Below are positions 34,111 to 43,038 of a stretch of DNA of 64,000 bases, in pieces. Position 1 is the first letter of the stretch. Every line of letters starts with the position of its first letter. The position numbers and the translations under genes were made by a program. The DNA is from JAGVPT01 sp964642725 (GTDB taxonomy: Bacteria > Bacteroidota > Ignavibacteria > UBA10030 > UBA8401), in the NCBI GenBank assembly GCA_964642725.1, contig CAZXQG010000011.1, positions 1 through 64,000 of the forward strand, in the 5' to 3' direction. Below the pieces are notes generated by a model. That model did no database searches and was not told the DNA's origin. It saw only the letters and a program-made list of their open reading frames with translations.

Positions 34111-35919
34111 ATGGTAAAAGAAATGGCATCTGATTGGCAGTCTCCTAATAATTTAGAGTTGCCAAAAGAAGAACTGCGAAGCCGGCTTCTTGAGGCTCAG
34201 GGTTTTTCAAAAAAAATTAGTACTCTGAATGAAATTTCCCTCAAGATTGATGAGACAACTTCCCGCGATCAAATCTTAGAGGTTCTTCGAGCCGAACTCT
34301 CATGGCTTATCGAAGGAGAATGCGTTTTCATTTGTCTGCTCAACAGGAATAAATCGCATTATAGCATTAACACGCTCAGCCGCGTTGCCGATTCCCTCGA
34401 TATCAATCACGAATTGTTTTCCATCGAGGCCGGCATGCCGGGGTGGACTATTCAGAACAAGGCGGGGATTTTTGTGGATATCGAGTCTGCTCCGGCTTTC
34501 AGCCCTATGCTTGAAGAGAAGTTTGTTGACGTTGGAATTAAATCGTTGTTGATCGTTCCCCTGCGGACGAGCACTGATGTAATAGGTTCGATCGGTTTTG
34601 GATCGGCGAAGCTCAGCGCGTACAGCCAACCGGACATGTGGCTTGCACAGCTGCTCAGCTTCCATATTGCAACGGCACTGCGGCACACAGAAATGTTTGA
34701 CAATGCGCAAAAACGGTTGGCTCAAATCGAACTGGTGAACCGTATTGCTGGCCGGCTGACATCAACGCTGGATCTCGACAAGATGCTGGAATTTGCGGCC
34801 GAAGCGATCCAAAATGACTTTACGTATTTCGACGTCACGATTTTTATGACGGATAGTGAGACAAAGGATTTGGTGCTCGTTGCCCATTCGGGGAATTATG
34901 TTGATTTTCTTCCTCATGGGTATCGTCAAAAAGCAGGGCATGGTATAGTCGGGTGGGTTGGAAAGTACGGTGAAAGAATACTCGCGAACGACGTTTCCAT
35001 CGAGAACAGGTATTTGTCATTTGAATATCATAACACGAGTTCGGAGCTGGCCATCCCGATAAAAGTCGGAATGGAAGTGGTGGGGGTTCTCAACGTCGAA
35101 GATACCAAATTACATGCGTTTGATGAGACAGACGTCATTGTCTTAAGCACATTGTGCGACCAATTGGGGAGCGCCATTCACAACGCTACCCTCTACAATG
35201 AAGTCATAGACTCGAACAAAAAGCTGCTCGAATTGGACAAACTGAAATCCGACTTCGTTGGCATTGTCTCCCACGATTTTCGGACGCCGCTGTCGAGCAT
35301 CATGCTTGCCGCAAAATCTCTCATCAAAAAAGAATACGTTGCCACAAACCAGCATTTTAAAGAATACCTTGGCATTATCATCGACCAGGCGACGAAGCTC
35401 AGCCAGCTTGCCGAAGACACATTGACGATCACCAAAATGGAGTCGGGCCAGCTCAGCTACTATTTCAAACTGGTGAACATTGAAACGCTTGTCAAAGAAG
35501 CCGTGTCGATGGTGAAATTCTCTAACCGGCACCAGCTCCAGTACAATATCGAGCTCGATGCATCGTTCGTCAAAGGAGACCAGAGCAAACTGCGCCAGGT
35601 CTTGTTGAACCTCGTCTCCAACGCCGTAAAATATTCACCGCGCGGAGGGATGATCGAAATTTCGGTTATCAACCACGGTTCGGAAGAGATATTGCTTTCC
35701 GTGAAAGACAATGGTATCGGCATCCCGGAAAATCAATTGGCGAGATTATTCAAAAAATTTTCCCGCGTTGATTCTGCCGAGGTCAGCAATATAAAAGGCT
35801 CGGGGCTCGGATTGTGGATCAGCCGTGAGATCATCAAGGCGCATGGCGGAAAAATCTGGGTGGAGAGCGAAGTCGGCGTCGGAAGTTCGTTCATGTTCAC
35901 GCTCAAAAAAGGGAATTAA
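34111..35919 (+). CDS. soluble GAF-domain sensor histidine kinase
   Basis: 602 residues with no membrane segment or signal peptide. Two GAF domains at ~41-195 and ~215-365, then HisKA with phospho-acceptor H388 (VSHDFRTPLSSIM) and HATPase_c at ~490-600 (NLVSNAVKYSPRGG, KDNGIGIPENQL, GSGLGLWISREIIKAHGG). A cytoplasmic ligand, redox or light input through GAF is likely but not readable. GAAAGG lies 4 nt before the ATG. No response regulator is adjacent, so the partner is elsewhere. Confidence 0.92.
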   Translation: MVKEMASDWQSPNNLELPKEELRSRLLEAQGFSKKISTLNEISLKIDETTSRDQILEVLRAELSWLIEGECVFICLLNRNKSHYSINTLSRVADSLDINHELFSIEAGMPGWTIQNKAGIFVDIESAPAFSPMLEEKFVDVGIKSLLIVPLRTSTDVIGSIGFGSAKLSAYSQPDMWLAQLLSFHIATALRHTEMFDNAQKRLAQIELVNRIAGRLTSTLDLDKMLEFAAEAIQNDFTYFDVTIFMTDSETKDLVLVAHSGNYVDFLPHGYRQKAGHGIVGWVGKYGERILANDVSIENRYLSFEYHNTSSELAIPIKVGMEVVGVLNVEDTKLHAFDETDVIVLSTLCDQLGSAIHNATLYNEVIDSNKKLLELDKLKSDFVGIVSHDFRTPLSSIMLAAKSLIKKEYVATNQHFKEYLGIIIDQATKLSQLAEDTLTITKMESGQLSYYFKLVNIETLVKEAVSMVKFSNRHQLQYNIELDASFVKGDQSKLRQVLLNLVSNAVKYSPRGGMIEISVINHGSEEILLSVKDNGIGIPENQLARLFKKFSRVDSAEVSNIKGSGLGLWISREIIKAHGGKIWVESEVGVGSSFMFTLKKGN

Positions 35920-35941
35920 CCGCTGGGGCGGTTCGTTCTGT

Positions 35942-36283
35942 TCAATGTTGCACCAGCCTGCCTGCTTTGATACTGTCGACCACCGTTGTAGTCTCGTTGA
36001 GGAATTCCCGCCACGCACCGTCGTCACGCGAAATCTCGGATATTTGCTTCTCAAAATCCTTTGCGTTTATCTTTCGAGCGACAAAAAAATCATTTACATG
36101 CCGCCGGTACACGGAATCGGGTATGAAACCGGAAATTTTTTCCTTCTCATGCATCACGAGTAACTCTGCATACACATGCACTGCATCGCTTGAGAACTTT
36201 TTGGGTGCTGGTGTGCCGCATCCATCAAAAACCAAGAGTATGCAAAAAACAAGTTGGATGAGAAAGCAAATCTGTTTAACCAT
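35942..36283 (-). CDS. small lipoprotein (DUF4296-like)
   Basis: 113 residues. N-terminal hydrophobic segment and lipobox at VFDGCG, with lipid-attachment Cys ~22. The mature part is helical (VYAELLVMHEKEKI, SVYRRHVNDFFVARKIN), with the size and layout of the DUF4296-type lipoproteins seen in Bacteroidota; that family assignment is tentative. Convergent with the histidine kinase and divergent from efp. Confidence 0.7.
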   Translation of the reverse strand: MVKQICFLIQLVFCILLVFDGCGTPAPKKFSSDAVHVYAELLVMHEKEKISGFIPDSVYRRHVNDFFVARKINAKDFEKQISEISRDDGAWREFLNETTTVVDSIKAGRLVQH

Positions 36284-36408
36284 GACGGGGTTTCCTTCTT
36301 GACTTTCGATGCCAATCTGACTATATTTTTGCCGCTAAAATACGGAAACCCCATCCATTTCACAAGTTTTTGAGCATTTTTTTAAATGATTGAAGAGCTA
36401 GGATATCT

Positions 36409-36972
36409 ATGGCGACCACGTCCGATTTGAAAATAGGAACATTTTTGCGGTTTAACGGTGAACTTCATGTCCTCGAAGAGTACCAGCACCGGACCCCGGG
36501 CAACTTACGGGCGTTTTATCAGGCGAAAATGCGCAATATCAGGAGCGGAAGGACGATGGAAAACCGATTTCGCTCCGGTGAAGAGGTTGAAATTGTTCGG
36601 GTTGAAAGGAAACAGTACCAATATCTCTTTAATGACGGGCAAAGTTATCATTTCATGGACCAGGAGACATACGAGCAGATTCCTATTGACGAAAGAATTC
36701 TCGGCACAGGCGCGAAATTCTTGAAAGAGGGTCTTACGGTTGAAGTAATGTTCGACGGGAGTGATCCGGTTGGTGCCGAGCTTCCGTTTAATGTGGAATT
36801 GAAAATTGTCGAAACCGTTCCCGGAGTCCGCGGAGACACGGCGAACCCCGGCACCAAGCCGGCCAAAGTTGAAACCGGCGCCATGGTCAATGTTCCTCTT
36901 TTTATCAGCGAAGGCGAAGTGATTCGCGTCGACACCCGCACTGGCCAATATCTCGACCGTGTGAAGCAATAA
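36409..36972 (+). CDS. efp: elongation factor P, Asn at the modification-loop tip
   Basis: 187 residues in the three-domain EF-P layout (KOW-like N domain, OB domain, C-terminal S1-like domain ending VRVDTRTGQYLDR). EF-P enters the ribosome to relieve stalling at polyproline. In the loop that carries the modified residue, this protein reads T29-P-G-N32-L-R-A-F36. By alignment to the K31-P-G-K34-G-Q-A-F of E. coli, the modified Lys34 is replaced by Asn32. Neither EpmA/B lysylation nor Arg rhamnosylation could occur at that position. I believe Chlorobi relatives share this loop. Confidence 0.95.
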   Translation: MATTSDLKIGTFLRFNGELHVLEEYQHRTPGNLRAFYQAKMRNIRSGRTMENRFRSGEEVEIVRVERKQYQYLFNDGQSYHFMDQETYEQIPIDERILGTGAKFLKEGLTVEVMFDGSDPVGAELPFNVELKIVETVPGVRGDTANPGTKPAKVETGAMVNVPLFISEGEVIRVDTRTGQYLDRVKQ

Positions 36973-37013
36973 TTTGCTGTCCACCAATTCATCAATATCA
37001 CGATGGAGCGATA

Positions 37014-37478
37014 ATGGATTTGGCATTCGTTAAGAAGGTTTTGAAGCTGGTTGAGGAGAGCAACGTAAATGAAATCGAGCTGGAAGAAAAGGGCGTCCGG
37101 ATCCGGATAACAAAGAATGCAAACAATGTCGGCGTTCTTCATCAAATGGCTTCGCCGGTACTGACGCAGCCCGTTCCAGCCGTTGCACCGTCCGTCCAGC
37201 CGACGGCTGAAGCCGCCCCTCCGATAGCGGAAAAGAAATACCATGAAGTAAAGTCCCCGATCGTCGGCACCTTTTACCGCGCTCCGGCTCCCGACGCAAA
37301 CAATTACGTTGAAGTAGGACAGAATGTCGAAGAGGGGACAGTCTTGTGCATTGTTGAAGCGATGAAACTGATGAACGAGATCGAGTCCGACAGCTCGGGG
37401 AAAATTGTGAAGATTTGTGTCGAGAACGGTAAGCCAGTCGAATATAACCAGGTGCTCTTCCTCGTCGAAGCCGCCTGA
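37014..37478 (+). CDS. accB: acetyl-CoA carboxylase biotin carboxyl carrier protein
   Basis: 154 residues. A short N-terminal domain, a Pro/Ala-rich hinge (~47-72) and the biotinyl domain with K118 in EAMKLMNE. It carries carboxybiotin between biotin carboxylase and carboxyltransferase in fatty-acid synthesis. Followed by accC 71 bp later, the standard accBC operon order, with efp 41 bp upstream. Confidence 0.95.
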   Translation: MDLAFVKKVLKLVEESNVNEIELEEKGVRIRITKNANNVGVLHQMASPVLTQPVPAVAPSVQPTAEAAPPIAEKKYHEVKSPIVGTFYRAPAPDANNYVEVGQNVEEGTVLCIVEAMKLMNEIESDSSGKIVKICVENGKPVEYNQVLFLVEAA

Positions 37479-37549
37479 TGTTCTTCCCGCTCTGCTCTTT
37501 CGTGATATGGATTTTCATTCTCAAAACAAGCCATCGGTGAATTCCGGAA

Positions 37550-38896
37550 ATGCGTTTGTTTAAAAAAATTCTTATTGCAAACAGAGGCGAGATTGCCCTC
37601 CGCATCATTCGCGCCTGCCGTGAACTCGGCATCTCGACCGTTGCCGTTTTCTCGGAGGCGGACCGGGAATCGCTGCATGTACGATTTGCCGATGAAGCAA
37701 TTTGTATCGGCCCCGCGGCGAGCAAAGAAAGCTATCTCAACATTCCGCGCATTCTTGCCGCAGCCGAGGTCACCAGCGCTGACGCTATTCATCCGGGGTA
37801 CGGGTTTTTGGCGGAGAACGCTCAATTCTCCGAAATCTGTTTGACCTCCGGTCTGCAATTCATCGGACCGAAGCCGGAGATGATCACAGCGATGGGGGAC
37901 AAATCGCTTGCAAAGGAAACGATGAAAAAAGCGGGAGTGCCCATTGTCCCCGGGAGCGACGGAGTCGTGAAAGACGTCGAAGATGCAAAACGTCTTGCGA
38001 ATGAGATCGGGATGCCGGTCATCATTAAAGCATCGGCGGGCGGCGGCGGAAGAGGCATGCGCATCGTTCGTTCCGAGAATGAGGTCGAGAATGCATTTCA
38101 GACTGCGCGCCACGAAGCCGAGTCGGCATTCGGCAATGCCGATGTCTACATGGAAAAATATCTTGAAGAACCGCGCCACATCGAAATTCAAGTGCTCGGA
38201 GATTCGTACGGTAACGTCATTCACCTCGGCGAACGGGATTGTTCCATACAGCGCCGTCATCAAAAACTGATCGAAGAGTCTCCTTCCCCGGCCGTCAACG
38301 CAGAGCTGCGTGAGAGGATGGGAGCCGCTGCTGTCAAAGGCGCGAAGAGCGTAAAGTACCTCGGTGCCGGAACAATAGAATTCCTCCTCGACAAAACAGG
38401 GAATTTCTATTTTATGGAAATGAACACCAGAATCCAGGTCGAACATCCCGTAACTGAATTTGTCACAGGTATCGACCTGATCAAAGCGCAGATTGAGATT
38501 GCCGCGGGGAAAAGACTGAGCAGCAAGAAAATCAAATTCCATGGGCATGCGATTGAGTGCCGCATCAACGCTGAGGATCCCGACCACGATTTCCGGCCGT
38601 CGCCGGGAAAGATCACGAGTTTACATTTTGGCGGCGGCCCCGGCATCCGTATCGACTCCCACATTTATGCCGGCTACCAGATTCCGCCGTATTACGATTC
38701 TCTCGTCGCCAAGCTCATCGTTCATGCCAACACACGCGATGAGGCGATTACGAAAATGGAATATGCTCTCGAAGAATGCATTATCGAGGGGATCCACACG
38801 ACCATTCCTTTTCAACAAAAGGTCATGCAGAACGAGAAATTCCGCAGCGGGATTTTTGATACAAAATTCATCGACACATTCAACATAGGCGACTAA
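37550..38896 (+). CDS. accC: acetyl-CoA carboxylase biotin carboxylase subunit
   Basis: 448 residues, full length. ATP-grasp fold with FKKILIANRGEIALRI at the N terminus, HPGYGFLAEN, the glycine-rich ATP loop KASAGGGGRGMR, CSIQRRHQKLIEESP, and the active-site MNTRIQVEHPVTE. Carboxylates biotin on AccB using ATP and bicarbonate. The carboxyltransferase genes accA and accD are not in the window. Confidence 0.96.
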   Translation: MRLFKKILIANRGEIALRIIRACRELGISTVAVFSEADRESLHVRFADEAICIGPAASKESYLNIPRILAAAEVTSADAIHPGYGFLAENAQFSEICLTSGLQFIGPKPEMITAMGDKSLAKETMKKAGVPIVPGSDGVVKDVEDAKRLANEIGMPVIIKASAGGGGRGMRIVRSENEVENAFQTARHEAESAFGNADVYMEKYLEEPRHIEIQVLGDSYGNVIHLGERDCSIQRRHQKLIEESPSPAVNAELRERMGAAAVKGAKSVKYLGAGTIEFLLDKTGNFYFMEMNTRIQVEHPVTEFVTGIDLIKAQIEIAAGKRLSSKKIKFHGHAIECRINAEDPDHDFRPSPGKITSLHFGGGPGIRIDSHIYAGYQIPPYYDSLVAKLIVHANTRDEAITKMEYALEECIIEGIHTTIPFQQKVMQNEKFRSGIFDTKFIDTFNIGD

Positions 38897-38935
38897 GGCT
38901 CTTTGGTCTGTTGACATCGAGAGAGAAAGGTGAAT

Positions 38936-39316
38936 ATGAATTTTCCTGAAAAACTAAAATACACAAAAGATCATGAATGGATCCGCGTTGAAGGTAGTGC
39001 CGGGTTCATCGGCATTACCGACTACGCGCAGGGAGAGCTGGGAGATATCGTGTTCGTGGAATTGCCGGCAGCCGGAAAAAGAGTGGAGCACAGCCAGGCG
39101 TTTGGGACGGTTGAAGCGGTGAAAGCCGTCTCCGACCTCTATTCTCCCGTCACGGGCGAAGTATTGGAAGTAAACAAGAAAATACACGACTCGCCCGAAC
39201 TCGTGAACAAAGATCCGTATGAACAGGGCTGGATGATCAAGGTGAAGATTGAAAAACCGGCCGAGCTCGATTTGTTGCTGGACGTTGAAGCGTACAAAAA
39301 GCTGGTTGCAAAATAG
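38936..39316 (+). CDS. gcvH: glycine cleavage system H protein
   Basis: 126 residues from the ATG at 38936 (AAAGGTGA upstream). The lipoyl-lysine is K63 in GTVEAVKAVSDLYSP. Carries the aminomethyl group between P, T and L proteins; can also supply lipoyl groups for lipoylation. The P, T and L genes are not adjacent. It sits 39 bp after accC and may be part of that operon. Confidence 0.94.
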   Translation: MNFPEKLKYTKDHEWIRVEGSAGFIGITDYAQGELGDIVFVELPAAGKRVEHSQAFGTVEAVKAVSDLYSPVTGEVLEVNKKIHDSPELVNKDPYEQGWMIKVKIEKPAELDLLLDVEAYKKLVAK

Positions 39317-39472
39317 TTTTGTGAACTTGGGGCATCTGCTTCATCCGATCAAGAGAACATTCTTCGTTGGCGGTGTCATTGTTCGATTTTGAATATGACA
39401 CTCACTCCGAATCTCTTCCACATGCGATAGGATCAACTCCCGATACATTTTTTCTGATTTGGCGTTCTTAGC

Positions 39473-39515
39473 GTCCTTGGCGGTCAAAAGAAAAACCGCT
39501 GAGGTCGCCAAGGAC
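39473..39515. repeat. dispersed-type hairpin repeat upstream of era
   Basis: A 10-bp perfect inverted repeat (GTCCTTGGCG at 39473-39482 and CGCCAAGGAC at 39506-39515) around an A-rich loop with an ACCGCT that can compete for pairing. The rest of the 261-bp gap between gcvH and era shows no gene. The CTTAGCGTCCTTGGCGG theme is a common interspersed palindrome (knowledge, not verified here). Confidence 0.75.
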
Positions 39516-39577
39516 ACAAAATGTTAACCCGCCCGTCATTGAAACTCTTTCCATTTATAGGTATATTGACGGAAGAA

Positions 39578-40486
39578 ATGGAAACGAAAACCCACAAAGC
39601 CGGATACGTTGCCTTGGTCGGCGAGCCCAATGTCGGCAAGTCGACGCTGATGAACACACTGCTGAAACAGAAGATTTCCATCGTTACCGACAAACCTCAA
39701 ACGACGCGGCATAAAATCCTCGGAATTTTAACCGGCGAGAATTACCAGATCGTGTTCCTCGATACGCCCGGAATTATCACACCGAAATACTTGCTGCAAG
39801 AAGTGATGATGCAGTACGCGTCATCGGCGCTCGATGATGCCGATGTGGTCCTGCTGCTTGTCGATGCGGAAAAGATCAAGAACAACGCCTACCAAAGGGA
39901 CGAAATATCGTTCGAAAAAATACGCGGAGCGAAGAAGAAGACGTTCCTTGCGATCAACAAAATCGACCGTGTGGAGAAGGCGGAACTTCTTCCGATGATC
40001 GACAGGTTCAGCAAAGCGTTCCCGTTTGAGGAGATTCTCCCGATCTCTGCGCTTAAGGACGAAGGGACCGAAGGCCTGCTGGCAACGATTCTCCGTTATT
40101 TGCCGGAACATCCTCCGTACTATCCGGCGGACATGGTGAGCGCAGCGTCCGAAAAATTCTTCGTCGGCGAAATCATCAGGGAAAAGATTTTCGACCAGTT
40201 TTCGCAGGAGATTCCGTATTCGACAACGGTTGACGTTATTGCGTTCAATGAGCGGGAAAAGAAAAAACACTTCATCAGCGCCGAGATTTTTGTCGAACGG
40301 CAGTCACAGAAAGGGATTCTTATCGGCAAGGGAGGCTCGGCGCTAAAATCGGTCGGCGAGAAGGCGCGAAAGGACATCGAAAAATTTCTCGGACATTCGG
40401 TCTTTCTCGAACTCCATGTGAAAGTGAGGGAGAACTGGCGGGGAGAAGATGCCTGGCTGAGACGGCTGGGATATGAGAATAAGTAA
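39578..40486 (+). CDS. era: GTPase Era
   Basis: 302 residues from the ATG at 39578; a frame extension to 39521 has no homologous look. The GTPase domain has GEPNVGKST (15-23), TTRHK (switch I), DTPGI and NKID. The C-terminal KH RNA-binding domain has GKGGSALKSVGEKARKDIE. Era matures the 16S rRNA 3' end and 30S subunit. Confidence 0.95.
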   Translation: METKTHKAGYVALVGEPNVGKSTLMNTLLKQKISIVTDKPQTTRHKILGILTGENYQIVFLDTPGIITPKYLLQEVMMQYASSALDDADVVLLLVDAEKIKNNAYQRDEISFEKIRGAKKKTFLAINKIDRVEKAELLPMIDRFSKAFPFEEILPISALKDEGTEGLLATILRYLPEHPPYYPADMVSAASEKFFVGEIIREKIFDQFSQEIPYSTTVDVIAFNEREKKKHFISAEIFVERQSQKGILIGKGGSALKSVGEKARKDIEKFLGHSVFLELHVKVRENWRGEDAWLRRLGYENK

Positions 40487-40606
40487 GAAGTGAAAAGTAA
40501 GTAGTGAAAAGCAAGAAGTTTAGAGAAAGCTGTTCAAAGTCTATGTCCGAGGGAAGTATCATTGAAAATTGCCATTCGTAAATCGAAAATATAACGACAA
40601 TACCTT

Positions 40607-41887
40607 ATGCCTATCATAAGACCGTTTCGCGGAATCCGGTATAATCAAACTGCCGTTGATATCAACACCGTTGTGGCTCCGCCGTACGACGTCATTTCGC
40701 CGGAGCAGCAGAATCAGTTGTACGCCAAGGATGCACATAATATCGTGCGGTTGATTCTTGGCCGCGAAGAAGACCGGTATTCAGCTTCAGCAAAATCATT
40801 TAACGAATGGCAGGCCGGCGGCGTCCTCATGCGCGAGGCCCAACCTGCGGTATATCCGCTCGTTCAGACATTCAGAACGACGACGGGAGCCGTCATTCAG
40901 CGAAAAGGGTTCATCGCTCTTTGCCATCTCGAAGAATTTGAGAAGGGGATCGTTCTCCCTCACGAAAAGACTCTTTCGAAAGCGAAGGAAGATCGGTTTA
41001 AACTCTTCAAGGCGACCAATTCAAATTTCAGCCAAATCTTCGGCCTGTATTCCGATGCTGCAAAAAAAGTTGACGGCCTGATCACTCCGTTATGCTCACG
41101 ACCGGCCGCGGTAGACGTGACGTTTGAAGATGTCCGAAACCAGCTTTGGGTGATCAACGACGGCCGGGAGACCGAAAAAATTGCCCAGGAAATGCAACCG
41201 AAACAAGTGTTGATTGCGGACGGCCATCACCGCTATGAAACGGCGCTTGCATACAGGGATTTGATGAAATCTCAAAACCCAAAACATAACGGAACGGAAT
41301 TGTATAATTATGTGATGATGTTTTTCACGAATCTCGATGACGAGGGTCTCGTCATCTTCCCGACGCACCGGGTTATTCACAGCCTGCCGAAATTTGACTG
41401 GAAGGAATTCTCAACGACAGTGCAAAAATATTTTACACTCACTGAGTTTCCTTCACCGGAGGCGATGGTAAAAGCGCTCGGGTCGCTAAAGCAGTACGCA
41501 TTCGGGATCATTGTCAAAGCGGCTTCAAAGTATTGGATCGCATCCTTGCGGGACCGCGCATCGCTCGATGCGCTCATTCCTTCATCGCTGCCAGATGAAG
41601 TGAAAGACCTTGACGTCGTGCTTCTTCATTCGTATTTCCTCGGCACCGTGCTAAGCATTTCCGTTGAAGCGCAGGAGAAGAAGTTGAATATCCATTACAT
41701 CCAGAGCGTCGATGACTGCGAAAATGAAATTGTGAAGGGAGTAGCGCAGGTCGCGTTCATCGTCAACCCGACGAAGATTGACCAGGTGCGTGCCGTTGCG
41801 AAGGCCGGCCATACGATGCCGCAGAAGTCCACATTCTTTTACCCGAAACTTCTTTCCGGCCTAGTGCTCAATAAAATGGCGGACTGA
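40607..41887 (+). CDS. DUF1015 (SerK-like) family protein
   Basis: 426 residues, full-length DUF1015. Motifs: IRPFRGIRYN near the start, VVAPPYDVIS, HNIVRLILGRE, FIALCHLEEFEKGIVLPHEKT, LIADGHHRYETALAYRD. ADGHHRYE is the family signature and PPYDVIS matches the ParB/Srx-like fold. One archaeal member is the ADP-dependent free serine kinase SerK, but most bacterial members are uncharacterised. The next gene starts directly after its stop. Confidence 0.88.
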   Translation: MPIIRPFRGIRYNQTAVDINTVVAPPYDVISPEQQNQLYAKDAHNIVRLILGREEDRYSASAKSFNEWQAGGVLMREAQPAVYPLVQTFRTTTGAVIQRKGFIALCHLEEFEKGIVLPHEKTLSKAKEDRFKLFKATNSNFSQIFGLYSDAAKKVDGLITPLCSRPAAVDVTFEDVRNQLWVINDGRETEKIAQEMQPKQVLIADGHHRYETALAYRDLMKSQNPKHNGTELYNYVMMFFTNLDDEGLVIFPTHRVIHSLPKFDWKEFSTTVQKYFTLTEFPSPEAMVKALGSLKQYAFGIIVKAASKYWIASLRDRASLDALIPSSLPDEVKDLDVVLLHSYFLGTVLSISVEAQEKKLNIHYIQSVDDCENEIVKGVAQVAFIVNPTKIDQVRAVAKAGHTMPQKSTFFYPKLLSGLVLNKMAD

Positions 41888-42802
41888 ATGAGCGAACGAT
41901 TCCGCGTTTACCTGTCATACATATTGGTCTGCAGTATCTGGGGATCGACATGGCTCGTTATCAAGATAGGGCTGGAAACAATGACGCCCTTGTTGGCGGC
42001 AGGATGCCGTTTTCTCGTAGCGGGCGCGCTGCTGTTCGCGTTGATCAAGCTTCGCGGCGTCAAAATTCCGTGGAATCGCAAAGAGCGCATGTTCTATATC
42101 GTTGTTGCCCTGACATCGTTCAGCATACCGTTTGCGCTGGTATACTGGGGCGAGCTGTACATTCCTTCCGGATTATCGTCCATCATCTTTTCAGTCTATC
42201 CATTTACGGTTGCCCTTTTTGCATTTCTCTTTCTTCCAAATGAAAAGATAACCGCCTGGAAAATTTCCGGCATCGTGGTCGGTTTCCTCGGCGTTCTGAT
42301 AGTCTTTTCGAATGATATCCATACTTCAAGCCCGATGGCATCGTGGGGAATGGCGGCGGTTTTTGCGAGCGCGGTCATCCAAGGGTATTCGGTCATTGTT
42401 ATCAAGAAACATGGGCACGCCATACATCCATTCGCCATTACGTTTGTGCCGATGCTGATAGGAGCCGCGCTGCTATTGACGGCGAGTGCGTTGCTCGAAG
42501 ACCATTCGAAAATTGATTTTACTTCGCGAACGGTTCTATCAATTTTCTATTTGGGGATTTTCGGGTCGGTTGCTACATTCGTCAGTTATTTTTGGCTTCT
42601 CAAAAGAGTGGAAGCCGTGATCCTCTCTCTTACCTCATTCATCACGCCGATCATTGCCGTGGTCTTGGGTGTTGTTGTTTTAGGGGAGCAATTTTCCTCG
42701 AGAACATTCCTCGGGGCTGCGCTTGTTCTTGGCGGGATTGCCGTTTCTAACTACGCGGAATTGGTAAAATATCTGAAACGGAATAAGATTTCCGCCGTGT
42801 GA
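41888..42802 (+). CDS. EamA/DMT-superfamily transporter
   Basis: 304 residues with about ten membrane helices arranged as two EamA repeats (…YILVCSIWGSTWLVIKIGLE… and …MAAVFASAVIQGYSVIVI…). Members export small metabolites or amino acids; the substrate cannot be read. It starts immediately after the DUF1015 stop, so they share a transcript. Confidence 0.88.
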   Translation: MSERFRVYLSYILVCSIWGSTWLVIKIGLETMTPLLAAGCRFLVAGALLFALIKLRGVKIPWNRKERMFYIVVALTSFSIPFALVYWGELYIPSGLSSIIFSVYPFTVALFAFLFLPNEKITAWKISGIVVGFLGVLIVFSNDIHTSSPMASWGMAAVFASAVIQGYSVIVIKKHGHAIHPFAITFVPMLIGAALLLTASALLEDHSKIDFTSRTVLSIFYLGIFGSVATFVSYFWLLKRVEAVILSLTSFITPIIAVVLGVVVLGEQFSSRTFLGAALVLGGIAVSNYAELVKYLKRNKISAV

Positions 42803-42820
42803 CCCACGGTACTGCACTTC

Positions 42821-42849
42821 TTGACATTACCTCCTGAAATAGGTACAAT
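42821..42849 (+). promoter_or_regulatory. strong sigma-70-type promoter
   Basis: TTGACA (42821-42826), a 17-bp spacer and TACAAT (42844-42849). This is an exact consensus -35 and a five-of-six -10 at ideal spacing. It lies ~190 bp upstream of the BNR-repeat gene and would give a leader of about 185 nt. The rest of the 42803-43038 gap holds no gene. Confidence 0.7.
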
Positions 42850-43038
42850 TTTGAGACTTCTGAACAATCCCAAAAGTGCGGCTTGGCAAGAGACATTTAT
42901 TCTGACATCTCGTTTCAGAAGGGATTTCCTGCTGGCAACATTCTGTGAAGAATTAAGCGGATCGTTTCACCGTGGATTTTCCTGAAATAAACCTTATCGT
43001 AAATTCTTCATCCATTAATTATTAACCGGAGCTCTGCT

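Noticed and set aside
35143..35532. 129-residue minus-strand frame
   Set aside because: Antisense to the histidine-kinase gene across its HisKA region.
37304..38587. 427-residue open frame on the minus strand
   Set aside because: It lies wholly antisense to accB/accC, whose motifs are unmistakable, and its protein has no recognisable domain.
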